Origin: JAMOBE01 sp039908285 | GTDB lineage: Bacteria > Pseudomonadota > Alphaproteobacteria > Rhodospirillales > Rhodospirillaceae | DNA: 14,942 nt | Direction: 5' to 3' | Assembly: GCA_039908285.1 (NCBI GenBank) | Contig: JAMOBE010000092.1 | Location: forward strand, 1 to 14,942 | Shown: positions 1-7,419 of the stretch, one piece after another | Layout of the letters: every line of letters begins with the position of its first letter | Numbering within the stretch: the stretch's first letter is position 1 | Position numbers and translations under genes: made by a program | The notes under the pieces: generated by a model | Databases searched by the model: none | What the model saw: the letters and a program-made list of their open reading frames with translations, nothing else | What the model was told of the DNA's origin: nothing

Positions 1-232
1 CCCCTCCCCTTCCATCCCCGGTGGCCGCGACGCCGGCGGCAAGCTGCGGCCCGCGGCCACGAGCGGCGGAGACCACCCGCGCGCCAAGCCGCTCGGCCAG
101 GGCGATGGTGCCGTCGCCCGATCCTCCGTCGACGACGAAAAGCCGTATCGGGAAAGACGACTCCGAGAGAGCCTCCACGGTCGCCGCCAGGGTCGAAGCG
201 GCATTCAAGGCTGGAATGATGACATCGAGCAT
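1..232 (-). CDS. Family 2 glycosyltransferase, N-terminal part (runs off left edge)
   Basis: The minus strand is open from an ATG at 232 to the window edge, giving 77 codons and no stop. The translation begins MLDVIIPALNAASTLAATVE, the first beta strand of a GT-A fold. It continues with FVVDGGSGDGTIALAERLGA, the VVDGGSxDGT nucleotide-sugar loop of GT2 enzymes, and then a segment SAARGRGPQLAAG. The R-G-R-x-x-Q-x-x-x-G pattern after the first Rossmann unit resembles the GT2 subfamily described as rSAM/selenodomain-associated (TIGR04283); assignment to that subfamily is by memory of the pattern. The metal-binding DxD and acceptor regions lie outside the window, so donor and acceptor are unknown. 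No strong Shine-Dalgarno sequence is visible. The gene diverges from ubiT across a 100-bp gap. Confidence 0.75.
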   Translation of the reverse strand, partial: MLDVIIPALNAASTLAATVEALSESSFPIRLFVVDGGSGDGTIALAERLGARVVSAARGRGPQLAAGVAATGDGRGG

Positions 233-260
233 GCTTCGATGGTAGCGTACCTTCGCGTCC

Positions 261-274
261 TTGACTGCAATCAA
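261..274. promoter_or_regulatory. FNR/Anr/FixK-type box upstream of ubiT
   Basis: The sequence TTGAC-TGCA-ATCAA differs from the consensus TTGAT-N4-ATCAA at one position. Its centre is 65 bp upstream of the ubiT ATG at 333. For a class II activator centred at -41.5, transcription would start near 309; the matching -10 region is weak, as expected of an activator-dependent promoter. FNR control of oxygen-independent ubiquinone genes is known in E. coli, which supports the call. The site could also act on the divergent glycosyltransferase gene. Binding itself is inferred. Confidence 0.7.
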
Positions 275-332
275 GGTCGTTCCTCGTCGGGATGGGCATC
301 GTGCCCGCCCGCGCCATCGCAAGGCCTGTGTC

Positions 333-995
333 ATGACATCGACCGCGACGATCATGCCTCCTCTTTCACCCGCGCTGCTGGCCGGTGTGGCGTTGCGTCC
401 GCTGCCGCTGCCGGTGCTGCGGCCGGCACTGCGCCTGGCCATGGCCGCCGTGGTCCGCCGTCATCCCCGGGTGTTCGAGCCGCTGTCCGGCTTCGACAGC
501 CCAACCTATGTCATCGACCCGGTGGACCTGCCGCTGGTGTTCATCCTGCGGCCGACGGCGAGCCCGCCGTCCCTTGACGCCGAGCGGACCGACGAGGGAC
601 TGGTGGCGACGGCGACGGTGCGCGGGCCGCTCTCGGTGCTGCTCGACCTGCTGGAGGGGCGCATCGACGGCGATGCCATGTTCTTTTCCCGCGAACTCGT
701 GATCTCCGGCGATACCGAAGCCGTGCTGGCCCTGCGCAACGCGGTGGACGGCGCCGGCATCGACTTCATCGCCGACCTCCTGTCGTTCCTCGGGCCGCTG
801 CGCGGGCCGGCGGGACGGGTGGTGGAGAGGCTGGGCGGCCTGGCCCGACGCTTCGAGGCCGACCTCGACATGCTGCGCGAGGCGGTGATCGCCCCCAGCC
901 TGAAGCGGGTGGACGCAGAGGCGGCCCGTATCCGCTCCCTGGAGGAACGCATCGCCACCATGGAGCGGCAAAAGACCAAGGTGGGAACGCCGTGA
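333..995 (+). CDS. ubiT: UbiT, SCP2-domain lipid-binding factor for anaerobic ubiquinone synthesis
   Basis: The 220-residue protein has an SCP2 (sterol-carrier) fold. The segment at residues 112-139 (DGDAMFFSRELVISGDTEAV and following) is the strongest family signature. UbiT binds hydrophobic ubiquinone intermediates and is needed for synthesis without O2, together with UbiU and UbiV. E. coli UbiT is about 174 residues; this one is longer mainly through a C-terminal helical tail (about 165-215) with coiled-coil character. The start at 333 is preferred because AAGG lies 9 nt upstream. A longer reading from a TTG at 261 would begin inside the FNR box. The stop overlaps the ubiU GTG by 4 bp (GTGA), indicating translational coupling. 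Confidence 0.88.
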   Translation: MTSTATIMPPLSPALLAGVALRPLPLPVLRPALRLAMAAVVRRHPRVFEPLSGFDSPTYVIDPVDLPLVFILRPTASPPSLDAERTDEGLVATATVRGPLSVLLDLLEGRIDGDAMFFSRELVISGDTEAVLALRNAVDGAGIDFIADLLSFLGPLRGPAGRVVERLGGLARRFEADLDMLREAVIAPSLKRVDAEAARIRSLEERIATMERQKTKVGTP

Positions 996-1981
996 CCCGC
1001 GCCCTCGAACTCGTCTGCCCGGCGGGAACGCCGGCGGCCCTGCGGTCGGCGGTGGATGCCGGTGCCGACGCGGTGTATCTCGGGTTTCGCGACGCCACCA
1101 ACGCCCGCAACTTCCCCGGCCTCAATTTCAGCCGCCAGGACCTGAAGGAGGGGCTGGCCTACGCCCACCGCCACGACGTCCAGGTGTTCGTGGCCATCAA
1201 CACCTTCCCGACCGCCGGCGATCCCGGCCCGTGGCACCGGGCGGTGGACGACGCGGCCGGCCTTGGCGCCGACGCGGTGATTCTGGCCGACATCGGCGTG
1301 CTGGACTACGCGGCGACGCGCCATCCCGGTCTTCGGCGTCACCTGTCGGTGCAGGCTTCGGCCTCCACCGCCGACGCCATCGTCTTCTATCAGCGGGAGT
1401 TCGGCGTCAAGCGCGTGGTGCTGCCGCGGGTGCTGACGGTGGCGGAGATCGCCGCCATCAACCAGGCCACCGGCGTCCAGACCGAGGTGTTCGCCTTCGG
1501 CGGCCTGTGCGTGATGGCCGAGGGGCGGTGCGCCCTGTCCTCCTACGTCACCGGCCAGTCGCCCAACATCTGCGGCGTCTGTTCTCCGGCCAGCCACGTC
1601 CGCTACGAGGAGGCGGGGGACTCGATGATCTCCCGACTCGGCGACATCACCGTCAACATCTTCGGCCGCGACGAGCCGGCCGGCTACCCGACCCTGTGCA
1701 AGGGCCGCTACATCGCCGAGGGCAGCGCCCGCTATCTGTTCGAGGAGCCCACCAGCCTCAACACCCTGAGCATCCTCGGCGACCTGGCGGCGGCGGGGGT
1801 GACCGCCCTCAAGATCGAGGGGCGCCAGCGGGGCCGCGCCTATGTGGCGCAGGTGGTGGCGGCCTTCCGCAAGGCCGTGGATGCCGCCGCCCGTGGCGAG
1901 CCGGTGGACTCGAGCGGCCTCGACCGCATCACCGAGGGCGGCCGCGAGACCGCCGGGGCGTACAGGAAGAGCTGGCACTGA
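992..1981 (+). CDS. ubiU: UbiU, peptidase-U32-family [4Fe-4S] protein for O2-independent ubiquinone hydroxylation
   Basis: The 329-residue protein is close to E. coli UbiU (331). UbiU and UbiV form a heterodimer, each subunit carrying a 4Fe-4S cluster, and catalyse ring hydroxylations of the ubiquinone precursor without O2. The four cluster cysteines can be assigned as C173, C180, C197 and C236. Their spacings of 7, 17 and 39 residues match those of the E. coli ligands as I remember them (169, 176, 193, 232). The U32 signature EVFAFGGLCVMAEGRCALSS spans 165-184. TNARNF at 36-41 and KIEGR at 274-278 are further family motifs. The GTG start at 992 follows AAGGTGGG, and the gene overlaps ubiT by 4 bp and ubiV by 1 bp. 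Confidence 0.93.
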   Translation: MTRALELVCPAGTPAALRSAVDAGADAVYLGFRDATNARNFPGLNFSRQDLKEGLAYAHRHDVQVFVAINTFPTAGDPGPWHRAVDDAAGLGADAVILADIGVLDYAATRHPGLRRHLSVQASASTADAIVFYQREFGVKRVVLPRVLTVAEIAAINQATGVQTEVFAFGGLCVMAEGRCALSSYVTGQSPNICGVCSPASHVRYEEAGDSMISRLGDITVNIFGRDEPAGYPTLCKGRYIAEGSARYLFEEPTSLNTLSILGDLAAAGVTALKIEGRQRGRAYVAQVVAAFRKAVDAAARGEPVDSSGLDRITEGGRETAGAYRKSWH

Positions 1982-2880
1982 TGGAAACGCGTCTCACCCT
2001 TGGGCCCCTGCTGTTCAACTGGCCGGCGGAGAAGCGCCGCGACTTCTATTTCCGCATCGCCGACGAGGCCGCGGTCGACTCGGTGTGTCTCGGCGAGGTG
2101 GTGTGCGCCAAGCGCGCCCCGTTCTTCGACCCCCATCTGCCCGAGGTGATGGAGCGGTTGCAGGCGGCGGGGAAGGAGGTAGTCCACTCCACCCTGGCGC
2201 TGATCAACAACGCAGCCGAGATGGAGGGCGTGCGCGCCCTGGCCGCCGAGCCGGATTTCCTGATCGAGGCCAACGACCTGGCCTCCGCGGCCCTGCTGCG
2301 CGGGCGGCCCCACGTCATCGGCCCGTTCGTCAACGTCTACAACGAGGGGACTCTCGGCTACCTGGCCCGCCAGGGCGCGGTGCGGGCGTGCCTGCCGGTG
2401 GAGCTGCCGGCGGCGTCCATCGCCGTGCTGGCCCGGTCCGGCCTGTGCGACATCGAGGTGATGGTGTTCGGTCGTCTGCCGCTGGCCATTTCCGCCCGCT
2501 GCTACCACGCGCGGGCCCACAACCTGCACAAGGACGGCTGCCGGTACGTCTGCGAGCAGGACCCGGACGGCATGGACGTCGACTCGCTGACCGGCCAGTC
2601 GTTCCTGGCCGTCAACGGGACGCAGACCCTGTCCTATACCGTCTCCAACCTGCTCGGCGACCTGCGGTCGATGCGGGACGCCGGGGTGGGCCGGTTCCGC
2701 CTCTCTCCCCAGGATACCGACATGGTGGCGGTCACCCGCCTGTTCCGCGAGGTGCTGGATGGCCGGCAGGAGCCGGGGGTGGCCTCCGAGCGTCTGGCGG
2801 GGCTGATGGACGGGGTGCCGTTCAGCAACGGCTTCCATCACGCCACCGAGGGGTTGCGGATGGTGGAGGACGCCGGGTGA
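1981..2880 (+). CDS. ubiV: UbiV, peptidase-U32-family [4Fe-4S] partner of UbiU
   Basis: The protein has 299 residues (E. coli UbiV is about 292). The likely cluster ligands are C42 in the motif GEVVCAKR, then C174, C187 and C191; the C-x12-C-x3-C spacing matches E. coli C180/C193/C197. C36 is an alternative first ligand. UbiV works with UbiU in the cytoplasm as the oxygen-independent hydroxylase complex. The ATG at 1981 overlaps the ubiU stop (TGATG), and AGGAAGA (1964-1970) is a good ribosome binding site. The same frame stays open far upstream, but that stretch is the out-of-frame shadow of ubiU. A MITE-like element begins 13 bp after the stop codon. Confidence 0.93.
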   Translation: METRLTLGPLLFNWPAEKRRDFYFRIADEAAVDSVCLGEVVCAKRAPFFDPHLPEVMERLQAAGKEVVHSTLALINNAAEMEGVRALAAEPDFLIEANDLASAALLRGRPHVIGPFVNVYNEGTLGYLARQGAVRACLPVELPAASIAVLARSGLCDIEVMVFGRLPLAISARCYHARAHNLHKDGCRYVCEQDPDGMDVDSLTGQSFLAVNGTQTLSYTVSNLLGDLRSMRDAGVGRFRLSPQDTDMVAVTRLFREVLDGRQEPGVASERLAGLMDGVPFSNGFHHATEGLRMVEDAG

Positions 2881-2893
2881 CGCACGACGACGC

Positions 2894-3097
2894 AGGGCAA
2901 TCGGGTGAAGGAAGGTGCGCTGGCATTGGAACCATCAAAAGCCCTCTCCCCCCCTTCAGGGGGGAGAGGGTTGGGTGAGGGGGGCGCGAAGCTCCCGAGA
3001 TGGTGCCGGTTGCCCCACCCCCTCACCCCGGCCCTCTCCCCCTCGAGGAGGAGAGGGAGTGGAGATGGCGGCTTTCGCTCCTTCACCCGATTGCCCC
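2894..3097. mobile_element. MITE-like palindromic element, copy 1 (204 bp)
   Basis: The ends are an inverted repeat GGGCAATCGGGTGAAGGA (2895-2912), matched exactly by its reverse complement at 3079-3096. The flanks carry a direct repeat CGCACGACGACG (2881-2892 and 3097-3108). Allowing for the outermost terminal base, this reads as a 12-bp target-site duplication with one mismatch. The interior has a 12-bp perfect hairpin (arms 2942-2953 and 2959-2970) and a second imperfect hairpin (about 3032-3057). Both are of the CCCTCTCC/GGAGAGGG type widespread as dispersed repeats in proteobacteria. There is no coding capacity. The element is closely similar to 12211-12391, and the paired copies with separate target duplications support real mobility. 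Confidence 0.8.
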
Positions 3098-3122
3098 GCA
3101 CGACGACGGCACGGTCCTTTTG

Positions 3123-3151
3123 TTGCCCGTGTCGGTCTGGTAGGGTAACTT
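3123..3151 (+). promoter_or_regulatory. Possible sigma70-type promoter for the DHH gene
   Basis: TTGCCC (3123-3128) and TAACTT (3146-3151) are separated by 17 bp, each matching 4 of 6 consensus bases. The pair lies 40 bp upstream of the ATG at 3191, just outside the MITE-like element. It is a plausible but weak candidate with no independent support. Apart from this and the element, the 310-bp gap between ubiV and the DHH gene shows nothing else. Confidence 0.3.
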
Positions 3152-3190
3152 TATTCTCGCGTTTTGACTGTGATGGACGGGGGCTCAAGG

Positions 3191-4120
3191 ATGTCCGACA
3201 AGAAATTCCGCCTGGTGACTCGTAGCGATTTCGATGGTCTGGTGTGTGCGGTCCTGCTCAAGGAGCTGGGCTTGATCGACGACATCACCTTCGTTCACCC
3301 GAAGGACATGCAGGACGGCAAGATCGAAATCACCGGCCGCGACATCACCACCAACCTGCCCTATGTGGAGGGCGTGCACCTCGCCTTCGACCATCATCTG
3401 AGCGAGACCGTGCGCGTCGGGAAGAAGGACAATCACATCATCTCCCCCAGTGCGCCGTCGGCGGCCCGGGTGGTCTATGATTACTACGGCGGCAAGACGC
3501 GCTTCGCCGGCATTTCCGAGGACATGATGACGGCGGTGGACCAGGGCGACTCGGCCCAGTTCAGCCGCGACGACATCCTTGACCCCAAGGCGTGGGTGCT
3601 CCTGAACTTCCTGATGGATGCCCGCACCGGACTCGGCCGATTCCGCCAGTTCACGGTGTCGAACTATCAGCTCATGATGGACCTCATCGACTATTGCCGG
3701 CACCACGGCATCGACGAAATCCTGGCCCTGCCGGACGTGAAGGAACGGACGGACCTGTTCTTCGAACAGCGGGAAAAATTCATCGACCAGTTGAAGCGGT
3801 GCAGCACGGTTCACAAGAACCTGGTGGTACTCGACCTGCGCAAGGAGGACATCATCTTTGCCGGCAACCGGTTCATGATCTACGCCCTCAATCCCGACTG
3901 CAATATCTCGATCCACGTCCTGTGGGGACTGCGTCAGCAGAACACGGTGTTCGCGGTCGGCAAGTCCATCCTGAACCGCACCTCGAAGACCAACATCGGC
4001 CCCCTGATGCTGGAGTACGGCGGCGGCGGTCACGAGAACGCCGGTACCTGCCAGGTGGCCAACGACAAGTCCGAGTCGACCCTGGCCACCCTGATCACCC
4101 GCATCACCGCCGATGGATGA
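3191..4120 (+). CDS. DHH/DHHA1-family phosphoesterase
   Basis: The 309-residue protein has the two-domain DHH layout. Near the N terminus RSDFDGLVCAVLL (11-23) carries the first metal-binding aspartates, followed by FDHH (66-69), the defining DHH motif, and DQGD (117-120). The C-terminal DHHA1 substrate loop is YGGGGHENAG (276-285). Members hydrolyse phosphodiester or phosphoanhydride bonds with Mn2+: nano-RNA and pAp (NrnA), c-di-AMP (GdpP/Pde), or polyphosphate. Which substrate applies here cannot be told; relatives are often labelled exopolyphosphatase without proof. The ATG at 3191 is chosen because the MSDKKFRLVTRSDFDG start fits the family. ATG 3173 and TTG 3164 are in-frame alternatives, and a G-rich stretch at 3177-3183 is the only ribosome-binding candidate. 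The next gene starts about 180 bp downstream. Confidence 0.85.
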   Translation: MSDKKFRLVTRSDFDGLVCAVLLKELGLIDDITFVHPKDMQDGKIEITGRDITTNLPYVEGVHLAFDHHLSETVRVGKKDNHIISPSAPSAARVVYDYYGGKTRFAGISEDMMTAVDQGDSAQFSRDDILDPKAWVLLNFLMDARTGLGRFRQFTVSNYQLMMDLIDYCRHHGIDEILALPDVKERTDLFFEQREKFIDQLKRCSTVHKNLVVLDLRKEDIIFAGNRFMIYALNPDCNISIHVLWGLRQQNTVFAVGKSILNRTSKTNIGPLMLEYGGGGHENAGTCQVANDKSESTLATLITRITADG

Positions 4121-4206
4121 GGGGAATTCCGGATGCCCCCTATTCCTATGGGGATCCGCCCTTTCGGGGCACCATGGGCCGTGTTTGTGGAGATGGGCGA
4201 TGGCGC

Positions 4207-4216
4207 AAAGCGCTTT
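4207..4216. promoter_or_regulatory. Perfect 10-bp palindrome upstream of the FecR-domain gene
   Basis: AAAGCGCTTT is a perfect palindrome 82 bp before the preferred start of the FecR-domain gene and 43 bp before the alternative start at 4259. It may be an operator, but short palindromes also occur by chance. I found no convincing -35/-10 pair in this 177-bp gap. Confidence 0.2.
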
Positions 4217-4297
4217 TGAGCGACCGGCATTCATGATAAGTTAAACCGAAGGGGCTATATGAAACGGGTGGATGCCACATTGGGTGAGGAGAGTGCA

Positions 4298-5236
4298 GTG
4301 AAAACCACAAGATTTCTCATCGGCGCCCTGGCGCTGATGTTTTTCGGGTACGGCTCGCAGGCGCTGGCCGTGGACCCACCGGTCGCGACGCTCATGCAGG
4401 TCCAGGGGCAGGTCGAGTTCAGCAAGGACGGCCAGGCCTGGTCCCCGGTCACCCGGAACAAGATGCTGTTCGTCGGTGACATGGTCCGCACCGGCGCGGA
4501 CGGCTCCGGCAAGATCATCAACCAGACCAACAACACGTCGCAGACCATCGCCGCCGACTCGGTGATCAAGGCCGCCGCCGAAGGCCCGCAGGCGGTCTCC
4601 GGCAAGCTGTCGGCCCCGGAGTCCGTGTCGGGCGACCTGGTGGCCGGTCTCGGCAACCGCTTCGCCGCGGCCCAGAAGTACACCACGGTCCGTCGCGCCG
4701 CCAAGACCGACGGCAGCGCTATCAGCATCAGCGCCGCGCCGTCCCTCCGCCTGTCGGCCACCTACCCCGATCTGGTGTGGGAGAACGTCGGCAAGCAGTA
4801 CACCTACGCGCTGGCCATCGACGGCAAGTCGGTGACGGTCCCGGCGACGTCGGAGCCGATCGTCCGCCATCGCCTCGCGGGGATCGAGCCCGGCACGCAC
4901 AAGTTCTCCATCACCGTGATGGAGGGCGACAAGACGGTGGCCAAGACCGACAAGGACAGTGAGATCATCTGGCTGTCGTCGGCCGAGGACACCGCCGTCA
5001 AGGAAGCCGAGCAGCGGCTGAAGACCGTTGCCCCGGGCGACGATTTCGTGATGGCCAACTTCCTTGACGAGAAGGGGCTGGTCGTGGCCGCCATGGACTC
5101 CTATCGCCGGTACTTCGAAAAGAACCGGGACGACAACGATATGCGTCCGCTGCTGATCAAGGTCTACAACGACCTGAAGCTGAAAGACCTGAAGTCGGCC
5201 GAGGCCGAGACCTACAACAACATGCTGAACAAGTAA
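4298..5236 (+). CDS. Exported FecR-domain protein with C-terminal helical repeat
   Basis: Read from the GTG at 4298, the 312-residue protein opens with a clear signal peptide (MKTTRFLIGALALMFFGYGS, cleavage after ALA at 24), so it should be periplasmic. Residues 29-92 form a FecR-like domain (VQGQVEFSKDGQAWSPV, then FVGDMVRTGADGSGKI). Residues about 145-226 look beta-rich and Ig-like. The tail (228-312) is helical and TPR-like (AMDSYRRYFEKN). GTG 4298 is preferred because AGGAG stands 6 nt upstream and it leaves a normal signal peptide. ATG 4259, with AAGGGG 4 nt before it, would add 13 residues. It is probably the first gene of a unit with the CHASE2 cyclase. No sigma factor or TonB receptor is nearby, so classical FecR iron signalling is unlikely. 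Confidence 0.8.
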   Translation: MKTTRFLIGALALMFFGYGSQALAVDPPVATLMQVQGQVEFSKDGQAWSPVTRNKMLFVGDMVRTGADGSGKIINQTNNTSQTIAADSVIKAAAEGPQAVSGKLSAPESVSGDLVAGLGNRFAAAQKYTTVRRAAKTDGSAISISAAPSLRLSATYPDLVWENVGKQYTYALAIDGKSVTVPATSEPIVRHRLAGIEPGTHKFSITVMEGDKTVAKTDKDSEIIWLSSAEDTAVKEAEQRLKTVAPGDDFVMANFLDEKGLVVAAMDSYRRYFEKNRDDNDMRPLLIKVYNDLKLKDLKSAEAETYNNMLNK

Positions 5237-5257
5237 TGCCTGTCCACGACCGGACCG

Positions 5258-5287
5258 GGGCCTCCACGCGAAATATCGTGGTGGCCC
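5258..5287 (+). other. Stem-loop between the FecR-domain and cyclase genes
   Basis: GGGCC-T-CCACG (5258-5268) pairs with CGTGG-T-GGCCC (5277-5287) around an 8-nt loop: ten base pairs with one central T.T mismatch. It lies in the 94-bp spacer and has no following T tract, so it is not a standard intrinsic terminator. It could reduce readthrough or stabilise or process the mRNA to set the ratio of the exported protein to the cyclase. That role is inference. Confidence 0.45.
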
Positions 5288-5330
5288 TGGACGGCGTTCG
5301 GGCGGGCTGATCCGATCTACGGGCGGGGCC

Positions 5331-7388
5331 ATGGAAAAGCTGTTCAGACGCTACGACATTCTCCTGATCATCATGCTTTTCCTGATGGTCGTTCCCGCCG
5401 AGCGGGCCGAACTGTTTTCCCTGGCCGAGGATCAGACGCTCTCCTTCCGTCACCTGATGCGGATGAGCTATGGCGATGTCCAGGCCAATCGCGCCTCGCC
5501 GGACATCGTCCTGGTCAACACCGACGAGGCCTTCTTCAAGGCCTATGGCAGTTTTCCGCTGCGGCGCACCGACATCGGCCGCATCGTCGAGAATCTGGCG
5601 ACGCTGGGCGCGCGGATCGTCGCCATCGACGTTCTGATGGACTTCCCGAGTTCCTACGGCGAGGACCCGGTCCTCGCCGGAGCGTTGCGCCGGTCCGGCA
5701 ATACCCTGCTGGTGGCCCAGGCCGACATCAAGGATGGACGCGCGCGGAAGGTCAACCTGCCGACCAAGACGCTGGACGACGCCTCGCCCAGCGCCTACAC
5801 CAACATCAGTTCCACCAGCGCCCTGGTCACCACCCTGTCGCGGCTCAAGCTGTACCCCGAGGTGAGCAACCAGCGGGGCGGCTGGCCGTTCGCCGTCAAG
5901 GTGGCCTCCATGTACCTGGGGGCGGAGCCCCGACTCGATGGCTCCACCTTGTCCATCGGGTCCGTCACCATTCCGCTGGACCACGAAAACACCTTCTACA
6001 TCGACTTTCCGCCGCTGCCGACGGGGACCCGTTTCCTGTTCCAATCCCAGGGGCTGTCGGCGCTGGAGTTCCTCGACCTCGACAGCAAGGACGAGAACGA
6101 GCGGATGGAACTCTCGTTCTGGGTCAAGGACAAGATCGTCCTGCTGGGCGATACCTCCGAGGTCAGCCACGACTGGTTCGACACCCCCGTCGGCATGGTC
6201 TACGGGATCGAGATCATCGCCGATACCCTCAACACCATCCTGAGGGGGGCGCCGCTCCGCCCGCTCAGTCATACGGTCGAAGCGCTCATCGCCATGGTCA
6301 TGATGGGTCTGCTGATCGGCATCGCCGTCCTCGCAAATCCGGTACTGCGCATCGTCGCGTTCCTGGGCCTGTTCGCCGTCTACTTCGCCGGGGGCACCGC
6401 GCTCTACGTCCACCAGGGGGTGGTGCTGTCCATGAGCTACATCCTGCTGGCCGGGCTTATGGGCTACATTCTGATCGAGTACTATCACTTCATGCTGGTG
6501 CGCAATCAGAAGAAGCAGATTGCCAAGACCTTCGGTCAGTACATTCCCACCGAACTGGTCGAGGAGATGAACAAGAGCGGCAAGTCGGTCGAGGTGGGCG
6601 GCGAAAGCCGCGAGATGACGGTGCTGTTCTCGGACGTGCGCGGGTTCACCACCCTGTCGGAGGGCCTGGCCCCACAGGAACTGACCCAGCTCATGAATGC
6701 CTTCCTGAGCCCGATGACCAAGACCATCCACAAGCACCGCGGGACCATCGACAAGTACATGGGCGATGCCATCATGGCCTTCTGGGGGGCGCCGCTCGAG
6801 GACAAGGACCACGCCCGCCATGCCACCGAGGCGGCGCTGGCGATGATCGGCAGCCTGGACGAGGTCAACCGCAGCTTCGAGGCCCGCGGCTGGAAGGCGA
6901 TCAAGATCGGCGTCGGCCTCAATACCGGCGTGATGAACGTCGGCAACATGGGCTCGGACTTCCGGCTGGCCTACACGGTGCTGGGCGACGCGGTCAACCT
7001 GGGCTCGCGGCTCGAGGGCCTGACCAAGCAGTACGGCGTGCTGGTCATCGTCAACGAGACCACCGCCGCCGCCGTCCCCGACCTGGTGGTACGGCAGCTC
7101 GACGCGGTGCGGGTCAAGGGCAAGGACCAGCCGGTGACCATCTTCGAACCCGTCGGCTTCCGCGAGGCCGTCGATGCGACCACCCTGGCCAACCTGGACC
7201 GCTATCACGAGGCGCTGACCCTCTATCGCGCCCAGAAGTGGGCCGAGGCCCGCGCCGCCTTCGAGGCCTTGCACACCGACGAGCCCGAGCGCAAAATTCA
7301 CCACATCTATCTGGAACGCATCGAGCACTTCGTCGAAAATCCGCCGGGGGCCGACTGGGACGGTGTCTTCACCCACACGTCGAAGTAG
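5331..7388 (+). CDS. CHASE2-domain membrane receptor adenylate cyclase (class III)
   Basis: The 685-residue protein has an N-terminal membrane segment (about 9-22) and a periplasmic CHASE2 sensor (about 35-305; ARIVAIDVLMDFPS, KDKIVLLGDTSE, VYGIEIIADTLNTILRG). Three more membrane segments follow (about 314-334, 338-357, 366-387), then a cytoplasmic class III cyclase domain (about 425-610). Catalytic residues look complete: metal-binding D435 (FSDVRGFT) and D479, purine-specifying K475 (DKYMGD) and T549 (AYTVLGD), transition-state N556 and R560. The Lys/Thr pair favours ATP, so the product should be cAMP. The C terminus (610-685) is short and TPR-like (YHEALTLYRAQKWAEARAAF). The ATG at 5331 follows a G-rich stretch. 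The CHAT gene starts 31 bp downstream. The CHASE2 ligand is unknown. Confidence 0.92.
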   Translation: MEKLFRRYDILLIIMLFLMVVPAERAELFSLAEDQTLSFRHLMRMSYGDVQANRASPDIVLVNTDEAFFKAYGSFPLRRTDIGRIVENLATLGARIVAIDVLMDFPSSYGEDPVLAGALRRSGNTLLVAQADIKDGRARKVNLPTKTLDDASPSAYTNISSTSALVTTLSRLKLYPEVSNQRGGWPFAVKVASMYLGAEPRLDGSTLSIGSVTIPLDHENTFYIDFPPLPTGTRFLFQSQGLSALEFLDLDSKDENERMELSFWVKDKIVLLGDTSEVSHDWFDTPVGMVYGIEIIADTLNTILRGAPLRPLSHTVEALIAMVMMGLLIGIAVLANPVLRIVAFLGLFAVYFAGGTALYVHQGVVLSMSYILLAGLMGYILIEYYHFMLVRNQKKQIAKTFGQYIPTELVEEMNKSGKSVEVGGESREMTVLFSDVRGFTTLSEGLAPQELTQLMNAFLSPMTKTIHKHRGTIDKYMGDAIMAFWGAPLEDKDHARHATEAALAMIGSLDEVNRSFEARGWKAIKIGVGLNTGVMNVGNMGSDFRLAYTVLGDAVNLGSRLEGLTKQYGVLVIVNETTAAAVPDLVVRQLDAVRVKGKDQPVTIFEPVGFREAVDATTLANLDRYHEALTLYRAQKWAEARAAFEALHTDEPERKIHHIYLERIEHFVENPPGADWDGVFTHTSK

Positions 7389-7419
7389 CAGTCACGCGGG
7401 AACGCAGGAGAGGGACGAC

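Noticed and set aside
261..332. Extended ubiT N terminus from TTG 261
   Set aside because: It would start inside the FNR box, lacks a ribosome binding site, and adds an Arg/His-rich segment not typical of UbiT.
506..1978. Long minus-strand open frame opposite ubiT and ubiU, and similar ones opposite the cyclase and CHAT genes (5157-7376, 7369-11229)
   Set aside because: These are shadows caused by high GC and third-position bias. Their translations are low-complexity, rich in His, Arg, Gly and Gln, with no recognisable domains.
3163..3178. Second FNR-like site before the DHH gene (TTGAC-TGTG-ATGGA)
   Set aside because: Only the left half-site matches; the right half differs from ATCAA at two positions, and the site overlaps the probable translation start region.
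4121..4180. Terminator after the DHH gene
   Set aside because: CCCC/GGGG pairings around 4136-4153 give only a 4-bp stem, with no T tract after it.
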